64,000 nt of DNA from Labilibaculum sp. DW002 (GCF_029029525.1 NZ_JAKJSC010000008.1:62001-126000), one strand, 5' to 3'; counted from the first letter of the stretch, positions 1 through 8,759 are shown. Notes: generated by a model not told the origin, from the sequence alone. Made by a program: numbers and translations.

Positions 1-2
1 AA

Positions 3-1115
3 TATTTATTTGAGCACGTTTGGCGTACCATGCTAAGAAAATTTTACGATCCTGAAATGCATCAATTGGATTGGGATTTTTACAAAGCTGAATACAAACG
101 CTTCTTACCTTACATCAACAACAATCACGATTTCTCAGAAATGCTAAGTGAATTACTAGGTGAACTAAATGCCTCTCACACAGGTTCTGGCTATCGCTTC
201 AGAGCAAGCAATGCTGACAATACTGCGAAACTAGGAGCATTTTTCGACTGGAATTACAAAGGTGATGGACTAAAGATTATTGAAGTTCTTGAAAAAGGTC
301 CTCTTAACAAGGCTGATTCTAAGATTAAAGCTGGTGTTATTATCGAAAAAATTGATGGTGTTAGTTTAAGTAAAGATAAGAGCCATTATCCTCTACTGAA
401 TCACAAATCTGGTAAGAAGGTATTATTGAGCCTTTATAATCCAGCAACTAAAAAACGTTGGGATGAAATTGTTAAGCCTATTTCATGGACAGGAAATTTA
501 TTGTACGAACGTTGGGTTAAAAACTGCCAAAAAGAGTGTGATAGACTTTCAAACGGACGCATTGGATATGTCCACGTTAAAGGAATGAACTCTGCCAGTT
601 TCCGTAAAGTTTACTCTGAAATGTTAGGTAAATATGGTACTCGTGAAGCCATTATTGTTGATACTAGATTTAACGGTGGAGGTTGGTTACATGATGATCT
701 TGTAACACTATTGAGTGGTAAGGAGTATGCCAAATTTAGCCCTCGCGATCAATTATTTGGTTCAGATCCTATGTCAAAATGGAAAAAGCCTTCTGCTGTA
801 TTAATCAATGAAGGAAACTACTCTGATGCTTGTGCTTTCCCTTACGCTTACCAATATCTTAAGATTGGTAAATTAGTAGGAATGCCTGTTCCCGGAACAA
901 TGACTGCAGTTTGGTGGGAAACACTTCAAGACAAGAGCATTTACTTCGGCATACCTCAGGTTGGTATTAAAGACATGAAAGGTGATTACATCGAAAATCA
1001 GCAGATTGAGCCAGATATTCGAGTTGAGAATCAATTAGAAATGGTAACAAAAGGTAAAGATCAGCAACTACAAAAAGCGGTTGAACACCTACTAAACGAA
1101 ATTGATAAGAAATAG
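3..1115 (+). CDS. Tricorn-like S41 peptidase, C-terminal part (5' end outside window)
   Basis: The reading frame is open to the window edge (it reads FEHVWRTMLRKFYD before the first ATG at 30), so the gene starts upstream and that ATG is internal. The visible 370 residues match the C-terminal half of tricorn-type proteases. They hold a helical core with the Ser-His pair of the active site (ELNASHTG), a PDZ-like segment (KIIEVLEKGPLNKAD... GVIIEKIDGV), then the catalytic domain with RFNGGGW and the nucleophile region EGNYSDA. The end carries the conserved (E)NQQIEPDI, where a glutamate of the catalytic tetrad is expected. Members degrade peptides; Bacteroidota versions are usually exported with an N-terminal propeller that is not visible here. 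The family call is firm; the substrate is unknown. Confidence 0.88.
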   Translation, partial: YLFEHVWRTMLRKFYDPEMHQLDWDFYKAEYKRFLPYINNNHDFSEMLSELLGELNASHTGSGYRFRASNADNTAKLGAFFDWNYKGDGLKIIEVLEKGPLNKADSKIKAGVIIEKIDGVSLSKDKSHYPLLNHKSGKKVLLSLYNPATKKRWDEIVKPISWTGNLLYERWVKNCQKECDRLSNGRIGYVHVKGMNSASFRKVYSEMLGKYGTREAIIVDTRFNGGGWLHDDLVTLLSGKEYAKFSPRDQLFGSDPMSKWKKPSAVLINEGNYSDACAFPYAYQYLKIGKLVGMPVPGTMTAVWWETLQDKSIYFGIPQVGIKDMKGDYIENQQIEPDIRVENQLEMVTKGKDQQLQKAVEHLLNEIDKK

Positions 1116-1130
1116 TCTGTTTACAAAGAT

Positions 1131-1175
1131 CCTGCAATCAAACACTTCTTCTTTTATGGAGATGTGTTTGGCAGG
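1131..1175 (+). other. Long stem-loop after the tricorn-like gene
   Basis: CCTGC (1131-1135) pairs with GCAGG (1171-1175), and CAAACACTTC (1139-1148) pairs with GATGTGTTTG (1161-1170) with one mismatch. That gives a 15-pair stem with a 3-base bulge and a 12-base loop. A run of nine T follows about 20 bases later (1195-1203). It may act as a loose terminator or 3'-end stabiliser for the upstream peptidase. Confidence 0.4.
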
Positions 1176-1260
1176 TACACACACACATTGACTATTTTTT
1201 TTTAGATGACTACAACTAGAGCCAGATAACAACTACAACATTAACTGGACAATTAAGTGT

Positions 1261-1322
1261 AAATGAGACGGAGCTCAACCCTCCTTTGATCACCTCAATT
1301 GAATTGAGCTTTGTTCTCATTT
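1261..1322 (+). other. Two mutually exclusive hairpins in gene-free stretch 1116-1600
   Basis: The 485 bases between the two peptidase genes hold no credible ORF. AAATGAGA (1261-1268) plus AGCTCAA (1272-1278) can pair with TTGAGCT (1304-1310) plus TCTCATTT (1315-1322). A second hairpin, CTCAATT-G-AATTGAG at 1294-1308, uses the same TTGAG bases, so the two folds exclude each other. This may be a 3'-end or regulatory structure; no known riboswitch family was recognised. Confidence 0.35.
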
Positions 1323-1345
1323 TATTGGTATGATATTTGCTATTA

Positions 1346-1546
1346 AACCACAACAAAAGAAACTATAAAAATATTCCATGCATGTTAAATTTACCTACTA
1401 GCCATCGGAATAATAGCTTGGCAACTTATTTTCTTACAAGTATGGTCAAGCAGCTGTTTATTATTCATATTTATGAAAATTGAGCAGATAATTTTTGCCG
1501 AAAATTACACGGAATAGGGGCCGATGTAGTTTTCGGCATTTTTTAT
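1346..1546 (+). ncRNA. Possible ~200-nt non-coding RNA ending at a strong terminator
   Basis: A promoter-like pair, TTTG at 1310-1313 and GATATTTG at 1332-1339 (one mismatch to TAnnTTTG, spacer 18), precedes about 200 bases without a usable ORF. The stretch ends at the terminator 1497-1546. A separate promoter for the next gene lies after that terminator. Together these fit a free-standing RNA, but no known family was recognised and the promoter is imperfect. Confidence 0.25.
1497..1546 (+). terminator. Strong Rho-independent terminator
   Basis: GCCGAAAATTACA (1497-1509) pairs with TGTAGTTTTCGGC (1525-1537), 13 pairs including one G-U. A further CGG/CCG pairs inside the loop, and ATTTTTT follows. 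It lies before the promoter and start of the S9 peptidase gene, so it ends a transcript coming from upstream. Confidence 0.8.
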
Positions 1547-1552
1547 AAAAAA

Positions 1553-1583
1553 TTGACTTTAAATACAAACAGTGTTAAATTGG
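1553..1583 (+). promoter_or_regulatory. Putative promoter of the S9 peptidase gene
   Basis: TTGA at 1553-1556 and TAAATTGG at 1576-1583 (one mismatch to the Bacteroidota -7 pattern TAnnTTTG) are 19 bases apart. This would give a leader of roughly 10-15 bases before the ATG at 1601. Confidence 0.45.
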
Positions 1584-1600
1584 AACATAAAAATTAAATT

Positions 1601-4021
1601 ATGAAACGACTAATGTATTTGCTAATCCTCCTAGCTTTTTCAAGTGCCAATGCACAGGAAAATTTAGGTTATCAAAAACCATCAGCAGAAATACTTGACC
1701 TTGTAGATGTTCAGGTAGCACCTTCTGTATTAATTGATGAAAGTAAAGAATTTATGCTATTACGTTACCGTGATTCGTACAAGAGCATAGCTGAACTTTC
1801 GGAGGAAGAAATGCGCTTGGGAGGCTTACGAATTAATCCAAAAACGAATATTGGAAGTCGAACCAATTATTACAACAACTTAAAAATTATTAACCTTAAA
1901 AATAAAGACAAACAGCCTGTGGAGGTTAAAGGGCTTCCTGATAATCCACGTTTAGCCAACTTTTCTTGGTCACCAGATCAGAAGAAAATTGCCTTTACTC
2001 ATACCACCTTAAGTGGTGTTGAAATTTGGTTTGTTGATATGAAAAAATCAGAAGCTAAAAAACTAACCGAGGCAAATGTTAATGCAAACATGCGCGATGT
2101 AATTAATTGGTTTGAGGATAGCGAATCTGTTTTAGTTAAGATGATTTCTACGGATAAAAAAGACCTAATCGATACAAAAAGTTCGATTCCAACTGGGCCA
2201 ACCATTTCAGTAAATGAAGGAAGTAAGGCACAAAACAGAACATATCAAGATCTGCTTAAAAATAAGAATGACGAGTATAATTTTGAACAACTGGCTCATT
2301 CGGAACTTTACAAGGTGAATATTAATGGGCAGAAAAATAAATGGCTAGGTGCAGCAATGTATAGCAGCATTAGTTTTTCTCCTGATGGCGAATACGTAAT
2401 GGTAAATACTGTAGAAAAACCATTTTCTTATATTGTTCCTTACCGCAGGTTCCCATCAAAAACGACAATATATTCTAAAGATGCGAAGAAAATAGAAACC
2501 GTATTGGAAGTTCCTTTAATTGAAGAGCTTCCGAAAGGATTTATGGCAGAACGCACTGGCAGAAGAAATTTAGATTGGCGTGATGACAAAGCTGCTACTT
2601 TAACTTTTGTAGTTGCTCTTGACGATGGAGATCCAGAGAAAAAAGTTGATTTTCGAGATGAAGTTTTTGAGCTTGAAGCACCTTTTAATGGAGAGCCGAA
2701 AAGTATTCTAAAAACCATTAATCGCTTTTATACCATCAATTGGGCAAACGACAATACTGCCATTGCAATGGATTATTGGTGGAATACTAGAAATACAAAA
2801 GCCTACCTATTTAACCCATCAGATAGCAAGCAGGAAACTAAAATCATTTCTGATAGAAATTACCAAGACAAGTATAATGATCCGGGAAGTTTCGTTACCA
2901 AAAGAAATAAATATGGAAATTACGTTTTGGCTTTAGAAGGTGATAATGTATTCTTAATTGGTGAAGGGTACTCGGATAAAGGTCAATATCCATTTGTTGA
3001 TAAAATGAACCTGACAACTGAAAAGAAAGAGCGTTTATACCAATCAACTTATGATGATAAAATTGAGGATTTAAGAGATTTTGATCCTAAAAACAACAAA
3101 CTATTAGTGCGAATTGAGTCGAAAACAGATTACCCTAACTACTATTTCAGAAATTTAAAAAAGGAAGATTTAAAACAACTAACCAACTTCAAAAATCCTT
3201 TTAAAAGCATCCAAAACGTTCATAAAGAAGTATTAAACTACAAACGTGAAGATGGGTTGGAATTATCTGGAACTTTATATCTACCAGTTGAATATGACCT
3301 AAATAAGAAAGAAAAAATGCCAATGATTTTGTGGGCCTATCCTGAAGAATTTAAGGATAAAGCCAGTGCTTCTCAGAACACACAGAATCCAAATGAATTC
3401 ACATATCCATATTGGGCATCCCCTATTTATTGGGTAACAAAAGGATATGTTGTACTTGACGATGCCTCTTTCCCAATTGTTGGCGAAGGTGAAACAGAAC
3501 CTAATGACTCTTTCCGCAAGCAATTAGTTTCAAATGCAAAAGCCGCTATTGATGCTGTTGAAGCTTTAGGATATATTGATAGAAATAAAGTTGCTGTTGG
3601 TGGTCACTCTTATGGTGCATTTATGGTAGCAAACCTACTTAGTCATTCTGATTTATTTGCTGCAGGAATTGCGCGAAGCGGAGCTTATAACAGAACCTTA
3701 ACACCTTTTGGTTTTCAAAGTGAAGAACGCTCTTATTGGGATGCTCCAGAGGTATATTACAACATGTCTCCTTTTATGCATGCAGACAAAATGAAATCTC
3801 CTTTGCTTCTTATTCACGGTGAAGCAGATAATAATTCGGGAACCTACCCAATGCAAAGTGAGCGCTATTTTAATGCTCTTAAAGGATTAGGAGCAAATGT
3901 TCGTTTGGTAATGTTTCCTAAAGAAAGTCATAGTTATCGAGCCAAAGAAAGCATATTACACTTGCTATGGGAACAAGATCAATGGCTTGAAAAACATGTG
4001 AAAAATCGAGAAGTTGAATAA
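1601..4021 (+). CDS. Secreted S9 family peptidase, glutamyl-endopeptidase-like (S9D)
   Basis: An 806-residue serine peptidase of the prolyl-oligopeptidase clan. It opens with a signal peptide (MKRLMYLLILLAFSSANAQ, cleavage near residue 19), so it acts in the periplasm or outside the cell. Residues about 30-540 form a degenerate beta-propeller with SWSPDQKKIAF and SFSPDGEYVMV repeats. The alpha/beta-hydrolase domain follows with the nucleophile in GGHSYGAF (Ser670), the acid in HGEADNN (Asp743) and His777 in KESHSY. The segment GIARSGAYNRTLTPFGFQ is typical of the S9D glutamyl-endopeptidase group. The gene is monocistronic, with its own promoter and terminator. Family assignment is secure; cleavage after Glu is inferred from the group. 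Confidence 0.93.
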   Translation: MKRLMYLLILLAFSSANAQENLGYQKPSAEILDLVDVQVAPSVLIDESKEFMLLRYRDSYKSIAELSEEEMRLGGLRINPKTNIGSRTNYYNNLKIINLKNKDKQPVEVKGLPDNPRLANFSWSPDQKKIAFTHTTLSGVEIWFVDMKKSEAKKLTEANVNANMRDVINWFEDSESVLVKMISTDKKDLIDTKSSIPTGPTISVNEGSKAQNRTYQDLLKNKNDEYNFEQLAHSELYKVNINGQKNKWLGAAMYSSISFSPDGEYVMVNTVEKPFSYIVPYRRFPSKTTIYSKDAKKIETVLEVPLIEELPKGFMAERTGRRNLDWRDDKAATLTFVVALDDGDPEKKVDFRDEVFELEAPFNGEPKSILKTINRFYTINWANDNTAIAMDYWWNTRNTKAYLFNPSDSKQETKIISDRNYQDKYNDPGSFVTKRNKYGNYVLALEGDNVFLIGEGYSDKGQYPFVDKMNLTTEKKERLYQSTYDDKIEDLRDFDPKNNKLLVRIESKTDYPNYYFRNLKKEDLKQLTNFKNPFKSIQNVHKEVLNYKREDGLELSGTLYLPVEYDLNKKEKMPMILWAYPEEFKDKASASQNTQNPNEFTYPYWASPIYWVTKGYVVLDDASFPIVGEGETEPNDSFRKQLVSNAKAAIDAVEALGYIDRNKVAVGGHSYGAFMVANLLSHSDLFAAGIARSGAYNRTLTPFGFQSEERSYWDAPEVYYNMSPFMHADKMKSPLLLIHGEADNNSGTYPMQSERYFNALKGLGANVRLVMFPKESHSYRAKESILHLLWEQDQWLEKHVKNREVE

Positions 4022-4047
4022 TTCTTAAATCTAAAAAAACACATACT

Positions 4048-4085
4048 AAGGGAATCTGTCAAATTATGATGGATTCCCTTTTTTT
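4048..4085 (+). terminator. Rho-independent terminator of the S9 peptidase gene
   Basis: AAGGGAATC (4048-4056) pairs with GATTCCCTT (4072-4080) over a 15-base loop, followed by a T run to 4085. Confidence 0.88.
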
Positions 4086-4155
4086 CTATCTAAAAAATCA
4101 CTTCGCTTTTCATGGATTATAGTAGATTTGGAATACTTTTTCAAAACACCAACAA

Positions 4156-4737
4156 ATGCAATATTCAATCATTACTCCTAACAATTTTGATACCATTAAG
4201 TGGTCGGGTGGAACTAGCACTGAACTACTAATTTATCCTCCAAATTCTGATTATAAACAAGGAAATTTTGATTTTAGATTAAGTACAGCAACAGTTGAAG
4301 TTGAAAAATCAAATTTTACTTCATTGCCAGGTATATCACGAAAATTAATGATTCTAGAGGGAGAAATAGAGATCACTCATGAAAATCAATATCGTAAAAA
4401 ACTCGCTAAATTCGATATTGATAGTTTTGAAGGAGATTGGAAAACCTCATCGATTGGAAAGTGTGTCGATTTTAATTTAATGACGAGAGGAAATACAAAT
4501 GGAGAATTAACAGCCATTTCTATTGCAGCTAAAGAAAAAGTTCAATGCCAAATAGAAGACACTATTGAACACCTCGTTTTATACATCTTAACAGGAGCCG
4601 TTCTTGTTCATACAAATGAAGAAATTCATCGTTTACCAAAAGGAAACCTACTTGTAATTCACCAATTAAAAGATGTGAAAATAAAGATCGAAGCAAAAGA
4701 AGACAGTGAATTAATAGAATCTAAAATCTTTAAATAA
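4156..4737 (+). CDS. HutD/Ves family cupin-like protein
   Basis: 193 residues that follow the HutD/Ves family pattern. The N-terminal KWSGGTSTELLIYP corresponds to the family's W-x-N-G-G-G-x-T-R-E-I region. It is followed by FDFRLSTATVEVE, LPGISRKLMILEGEIEI and SFEGDW. HutD proteins are bicupins often found with histidine-utilisation genes and thought to sense or limit that pathway; E. coli Ves is linked to cold and envelope stress. No hut gene lies nearby, so the role here is open. The N-G-G-G stretch reads S-G-G-T, a departure from the usual form. The gene converges on the LytTR regulator gene, with 13 bases between the stop codons. Confidence 0.8.
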   Translation: MQYSIITPNNFDTIKWSGGTSTELLIYPPNSDYKQGNFDFRLSTATVEVEKSNFTSLPGISRKLMILEGEIEITHENQYRKKLAKFDIDSFEGDWKTSSIGKCVDFNLMTRGNTNGELTAISIAAKEKVQCQIEDTIEHLVLYILTGAVLVHTNEEIHRLPKGNLLVIHQLKDVKIKIEAKEDSELIESKIFK

Positions 4738-4750
4738 ATTCAGTAGATAT

Positions 4751-5587
4751 TTATTCGAGTATCCTTTTCCAAAATTGTGTAATACTTTTAAAAACACTTG
4801 AACCATTGTTTTTTTGTGTAAAAGTATCTTTAAAACTCTTACCAAATCGTTTGGAGGCAAACAGACTTGTCCCATCGTTTAGCGTAAGTTCCAATTCTTT
4901 ATGATTGTAACGAAGTATGTATTCCTGGTTCACCAATAAACTGTTGCTAATTGGATAAAAATTGTAATCCATCATCAGCATTTCTTTGTAATAACCCAGG
5001 TTTCGAGTTGTTGTAAGTCTATCTCCATTGCTCAAGAAAACATAAGCTACAACACCGTCAGCTTCGAGGTATTTTATCTCATCAACATTTACAAACTCAA
5101 CAATTCCATTGTGCAGATGCAAGGCAATCTTATTGGTTTTATTCAAATTATCTCCACCAACTCTATCCAATAACAATTTTATTTGCCGATTAAAATATTG
5201 CGTTTTCAGCTTGTCACATGCTTTGTTAACTGCCATAATCAAATCATTATCATCCAATGGCTTATAAAGAAAATCAAGCGCAGAATACTTAATCGCTCTC
5301 AAAGTGAATTCTTTGGCACTTTCCCCAGTTATGAAAATGATTTCGAAATCAATTTTCCCCTCCTCGGACAATTTTCGTAACAAATCGAATCCAGTCCCCT
5401 TAGGTAATTGTATATCTAAAAAAATAATATCAAAATGTTCCACAATTATCTTATCGTAGGCCTCATCAATGCTAAAAGCTTGCTGAATACTTTTGATCGA
5501 TGGACACAGTTTCTCTATTCTCTGTCGAATATAGGTCGATGTATCTTTGACATCCTCCACTACTAATGCTGAATATACTTCTTGCAT
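4751..5587 (-). CDS. LytTR-family response regulator
   Basis: 278 residues. An N-terminal receiver domain (1-125) has the acidic pair at Glu11/Asp12, the phospho-acceptor Asp58 in FLDIQLPKG and the conserved lysine in FLYKPLDD. Residues about 155-255 are a LytTR DNA-binding domain (VNVDEIKYLEADGVVAYVFL ... TTRNLGYYKEML). Such regulators bind direct repeats spaced about two helical turns apart. The gene starts 6 bases after the stop of the sensor-kinase gene, so the two are co-transcribed and form one two-component system. Likely targets are the secreted-protein genes on the other side of the kinase (see 8598-8728). Confidence 0.93.
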   Translation of the reverse strand: MQEVYSALVVEDVKDTSTYIRQRIEKLCPSIKSIQQAFSIDEAYDKIIVEHFDIIFLDIQLPKGTGFDLLRKLSEEGKIDFEIIFITGESAKEFTLRAIKYSALDFLYKPLDDNDLIMAVNKACDKLKTQYFNRQIKLLLDRVGGDNLNKTNKIALHLHNGIVEFVNVDEIKYLEADGVVAYVFLSNGDRLTTTRNLGYYKEMLMMDYNFYPISNSLLVNQEYILRYNHKELELTLNDGTSLFASKRFGKSFKDTFTQKNNGSSVFKSITQFWKRILE

Positions 5588-5593
5588 AATTGA

Positions 5594-8500
5594 CTAATTT
5601 GAAAATATGACATGAACCTCCGTGCCAACATTTGTTTCGGCATATTCCAATCGAATTTGATAATCCAAATCGTTCAGAATTTCTATCTTTTTATTTATTA
5701 ATTCCACTCCTCGTGATTGATATAGTTTTATTGATTCCTTTTTCAATTCCTCTGACTTTTCCCTACCGATTCCATCATCCTTTATAACACACTTTACTCC
5801 TTCTTCAAGTTCTGAAAAAGAAATTTGTAAAAACCCCATTTCTTCTTTCGGTTCCAAACCATGTTTAATGGCATTTTCGACCAGTGGTTGCAATATCATT
5901 GGAGGAATAGTCCTATTCAATAGAGAATCAGTAGAAACATCAATTTTAAAATCAAATTTCTCACTGTTGTGTTTCACCTTTTCCAATTCAATATACATCC
6001 TTAAAAGATCCACCTCTTCTTTCACACTTATCTCACTGCTAACCGAAGCTCCCAGCAAAACCTTTGAAGATTTGATAGATGCTTCCATGTAGGAACGAAT
6101 TAATCGTGAAAATTTAATCAAATACTCATTGGCTATTTCTGGTTTATGAAGGCTAATTAAATTTTGAACCGACGAAAGAATATTAAATATAAAATGAGGA
6201 TTTAACTGCGCTTGAAGGGTAGCAATCTCAAGAAGTTTTATCTTCCTTTCTCTATCAATCATTTTTAATTTGATATGGAATCGAGAATGCACAAAAAATC
6301 CAAGTATTAAAGTCAAAAGAATAAATCCAAACAATGCATGTTGATAGAATCGTGGTTCTTTATAAAACGGAAGTGAAATGCATATATGAATATGATCTTC
6401 TTTTATCACACTCAAATTTGGATTTCCTCCGGGACGAGCCATCACATGAAAACAGTACTTACCCGAAGCAAGATTTCGATAGTTTGCATATTCTTTTGTT
6501 GTCCAAGGACTCCATTCATCGTCTACTCCATCAAGTTTATATTTAAACATTGGACTAGTAGGCAATCCAAAGCCTATGGTTTCAAATGAAAAATCCAACT
6601 CGTTGCATCCGGAACACATCGTATACAACGAACGTGACAAAGTATCTGAAAATACAATTCCCTCATCATTTAATTTGCTAATTCTCACATCGTAAAAATC
6701 CGCATCGAAATTAATTTTGTCTAGATTAAGAACTGAAGTAGATGTTGTAGAAGGCACATAAAGCAAATTCCTATCTAGTAGAAATCCATTCTGGCAAACT
6801 TCTTCAGATAAAAATCCATTACGGAAATTAAACAGCTTAATTTTCAATTCTCCAGCATTAAAAAACGCCTTCAAATCCATCACAAAAATCTCCAATGATG
6901 TCCCTATTACGAGAAAGTTGTTATTTGATGAAATGATATCTGTAATATTATTATCTATAATTCCTTCGGCTATTCTTTTGCACTCATTTGTCTTTCCATT
7001 ATACAACCAAAGTCCATTTTTCCCGCCAAGCCAAATATTATTTCTCTTATCGCGATGAATAACTGTGAAAGTTTGCGAAGGACACACTTTTGTTGAAGTA
7101 AATCTCTCCTCTTGTCGATTCCACATTGCCAAGCTAGATTTTGTTCCAACCCAAATATTCCCATCCTCATCAAACTCAATAGCAGAAGGATGGGAAGCAA
7201 TAAATCTTTTACTTGAATCAATTAATATTTTAACATTCTCTTTTTCATCGATAAATCCGAGACCATTCAATTGGCCAAAAACAACTTGATTTGAAAGAGA
7301 ATCATACTTGGAGATTAAAGAAATTCCAGTATCAAATTTCTTGGTTTGCTTGTAATCATATTTCACCAATCCATAATGGGTTGGGAAATATAAATCTCCT
7401 TTTGAATCTTTGCTAGCACCATAATAATAGTCTGTCTCTTTTCGATTATATGGTCCTGGAGCTACAATCTCACTTTTGGTTTCATTGTTAAAGTCATAAC
7501 GATACAAAGCTTCCTTAAAAACGGCACCATAAAACTCTTGATCAGCACCTTTAATCAGAGTCCACACATCATTCATGAATGAACGTGGGTAATTCTTTAT
7601 TACACCATTAAAAACCTGATAAAGTCCATTATCTGAACCAGACCAAATGTTATTATCACGATCAAATATTACAGGATAAGGTGCTTTTATAAAGCTCAAA
7701 TCTATTTTTGTACTGGAACGCAAAACACTATCCAACAGGAAATAAGAATAATCATGTGAAAATAAATAGCTTTTTATAGGCAAATGTTTAACCTGAATAC
7801 TATCAACAAGGTTATTGGTTTTGTAAACTGTAAAAAACTCCTTTTGTGATTCAGGATCAATATATCTATCAGTATTTCCAAGCACTTCGATGTATGCAAT
7901 TGTTCCATTAAAATCTACTGCTCTTACCTCCTTACAGTCTGTATTAAATTCTTCTTTCTTGATTTTCCCATTGCAACAGCTATGAATCTCTTTTGATCCC
8001 TCAGAACTGAAATGCAACTTCTTATTTGCCTTATCATATCCAACAGAATTGACTGCACCTTTAATATCTTTTCCTATTTCGAATCTACAAATCTCTATGG
8101 AATCAGAATAATTGATTAGATTTTTAGCTGAAACAAGCCAATAATCATCATCTCCTACAAATACACGAGAAATATCAGAGAAAGTCGATAGTAACTTCAT
8201 TTCTTTTCCATCATATCTAAATAGTTTATCGTAAGTTTTAACGTAAACTCGCCCCTGAGAATCACTATTGATTTTGAAAATTCTCTCCTTGGGTAAGAAG
8301 TGTTCAAAACTCTCACCATTAAACTTAACGATTCCTGACTTCGTTCCAGCCCAAATATACCCCGAGGGATCTTGATGAACAGCCATAACCTGAATTTGTG
8401 GTAAGCCTGAATGCGTCGTATAATTAATATACGGCCGTTCTTGTGCTTGTATGCTAAACCAAGTACAAATGAGTAGCAAGAATAAAAAAACTTGTTTCAT
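5594..8500 (-). CDS. Propeller sensor histidine kinase (LytS/His_kinase type)
   Basis: 968 residues with a signal peptide (MKQVFLFLLLICTWFSIQAQ). A long periplasmic part is built of two-component-regulator propeller blades (DPSGYIWAGTKSGIVKFNGE, DEDGNIWVGTKSSLAMWN, DKRNNIWLGGKNGLWLYN). It is followed by a Y_Y_Y domain (KYKLDGVDDEWSPWTT), one transmembrane helix around 721-740, and a cytoplasmic His_kinase domain with the phospho-acceptor His769 (LQAQLNPHFIFN). An ATPase domain follows, with the N box LVENAIKH near 876 and DDGIG near 908. It differs from the hybrid HTCS regulators of polysaccharide loci because its LytTR regulator is a separate protein encoded next door. The ligand is unknown. 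The gene runs divergently from the secreted-protein genes that it probably controls. Confidence 0.93.
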   Translation of the reverse strand: MKQVFLFLLLICTWFSIQAQERPYINYTTHSGLPQIQVMAVHQDPSGYIWAGTKSGIVKFNGESFEHFLPKERIFKINSDSQGRVYVKTYDKLFRYDGKEMKLLSTFSDISRVFVGDDDYWLVSAKNLINYSDSIEICRFEIGKDIKGAVNSVGYDKANKKLHFSSEGSKEIHSCCNGKIKKEEFNTDCKEVRAVDFNGTIAYIEVLGNTDRYIDPESQKEFFTVYKTNNLVDSIQVKHLPIKSYLFSHDYSYFLLDSVLRSSTKIDLSFIKAPYPVIFDRDNNIWSGSDNGLYQVFNGVIKNYPRSFMNDVWTLIKGADQEFYGAVFKEALYRYDFNNETKSEIVAPGPYNRKETDYYYGASKDSKGDLYFPTHYGLVKYDYKQTKKFDTGISLISKYDSLSNQVVFGQLNGLGFIDEKENVKILIDSSKRFIASHPSAIEFDEDGNIWVGTKSSLAMWNRQEERFTSTKVCPSQTFTVIHRDKRNNIWLGGKNGLWLYNGKTNECKRIAEGIIDNNITDIISSNNNFLVIGTSLEIFVMDLKAFFNAGELKIKLFNFRNGFLSEEVCQNGFLLDRNLLYVPSTTSTSVLNLDKINFDADFYDVRISKLNDEGIVFSDTLSRSLYTMCSGCNELDFSFETIGFGLPTSPMFKYKLDGVDDEWSPWTTKEYANYRNLASGKYCFHVMARPGGNPNLSVIKEDHIHICISLPFYKEPRFYQHALFGFILLTLILGFFVHSRFHIKLKMIDRERKIKLLEIATLQAQLNPHFIFNILSSVQNLISLHKPEIANEYLIKFSRLIRSYMEASIKSSKVLLGASVSSEISVKEEVDLLRMYIELEKVKHNSEKFDFKIDVSTDSLLNRTIPPMILQPLVENAIKHGLEPKEEMGFLQISFSELEEGVKCVIKDDGIGREKSEELKKESIKLYQSRGVELINKKIEILNDLDYQIRLEYAETNVGTEVHVIFSN

Positions 8501-8597
8501 TTAAGTGTTTATACAGATAGATTTAAGGTTTCCAAGCTCAAGATAATAATTCTAAATCGAATTATTATTCAATACATAACAAGTGAGCAAATAAGCT

Positions 8598-8688
8598 AAT
8601 AAGTGGTCGCTAAGTAATTATTAATGACGAATAATTAATAATTAAGCCATTAATTCCGCCCACTTATTATCGAAATCTCCCACTTATT
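8598..8688. promoter_or_regulatory. Putative LytTR operator region (three copies of a 9-10-base site)
   Basis: CCCACTTATT occurs at 8659-8668 and again at 8679-8688, exactly 20 bases apart. The reverse complement AATAAGTGG lies at 8598-8606. Direct repeats two helical turns apart, just upstream of the -33 box, are the usual layout of LytTR sites. The region separates the kinase gene from the secreted-protein gene, so it may serve the regulator encoded at 4751-5587. Confidence 0.55.
8615..8644. repeat. AT-rich inverted repeat inside the operator region
   Basis: TAATTATTAAT (8615-8625) and ATTAATAATTA (8634-8644) are perfect inverted copies separated by 8 bases. The repeat sits between the single inverted AATAAGTGG site and the pair of direct sites. 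It could be a second protein-binding site or a melting element. Confidence 0.45.
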
Positions 8689-8692
8689 GTTT

Positions 8693-8728
8693 TTTGCTAT
8701 TAGCTCTTATTATATCAGGCTATTTTAG
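8693..8728 (+). promoter_or_regulatory. Putative promoter of the secreted beta-helix gene
   Basis: TTTG at 8693-8696 and TATTTTAG at 8721-8728 (one mismatch to TAnnTTTG) are 24 bases apart, slightly long for the Bacteroidota sigma factor. A weak promoter whose -33 box begins 5 bases after the last CCCACTTATT site would suit activation by the LytTR regulator. The predicted leader is about 25 bases. Confidence 0.4.
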
Positions 8729-8759
8729 AGACAAATTGAAAAACCTAAAAACTAAAATC

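Noticed and set aside
1999-2718. Long antisense ORFs inside the S9 peptidase gene (and similar ones inside kam, leuS, aspS and others)
   Set aside because: They mirror well-supported genes in another frame, lack binding sites, and their compositions are unlike real proteins.
5594-8500. Hybrid two-component (HTCS) polysaccharide regulator
   Set aside because: The protein ends after the ATPase domain; there is no receiver or AraC domain, and the regulator is separate and of LytTR type.
8694-8759. TTG-initiated extension of the beta-helix protein
   Set aside because: It overlaps the predicted -33/-7 promoter region, and the downstream ATG begins a perfect signal peptide.
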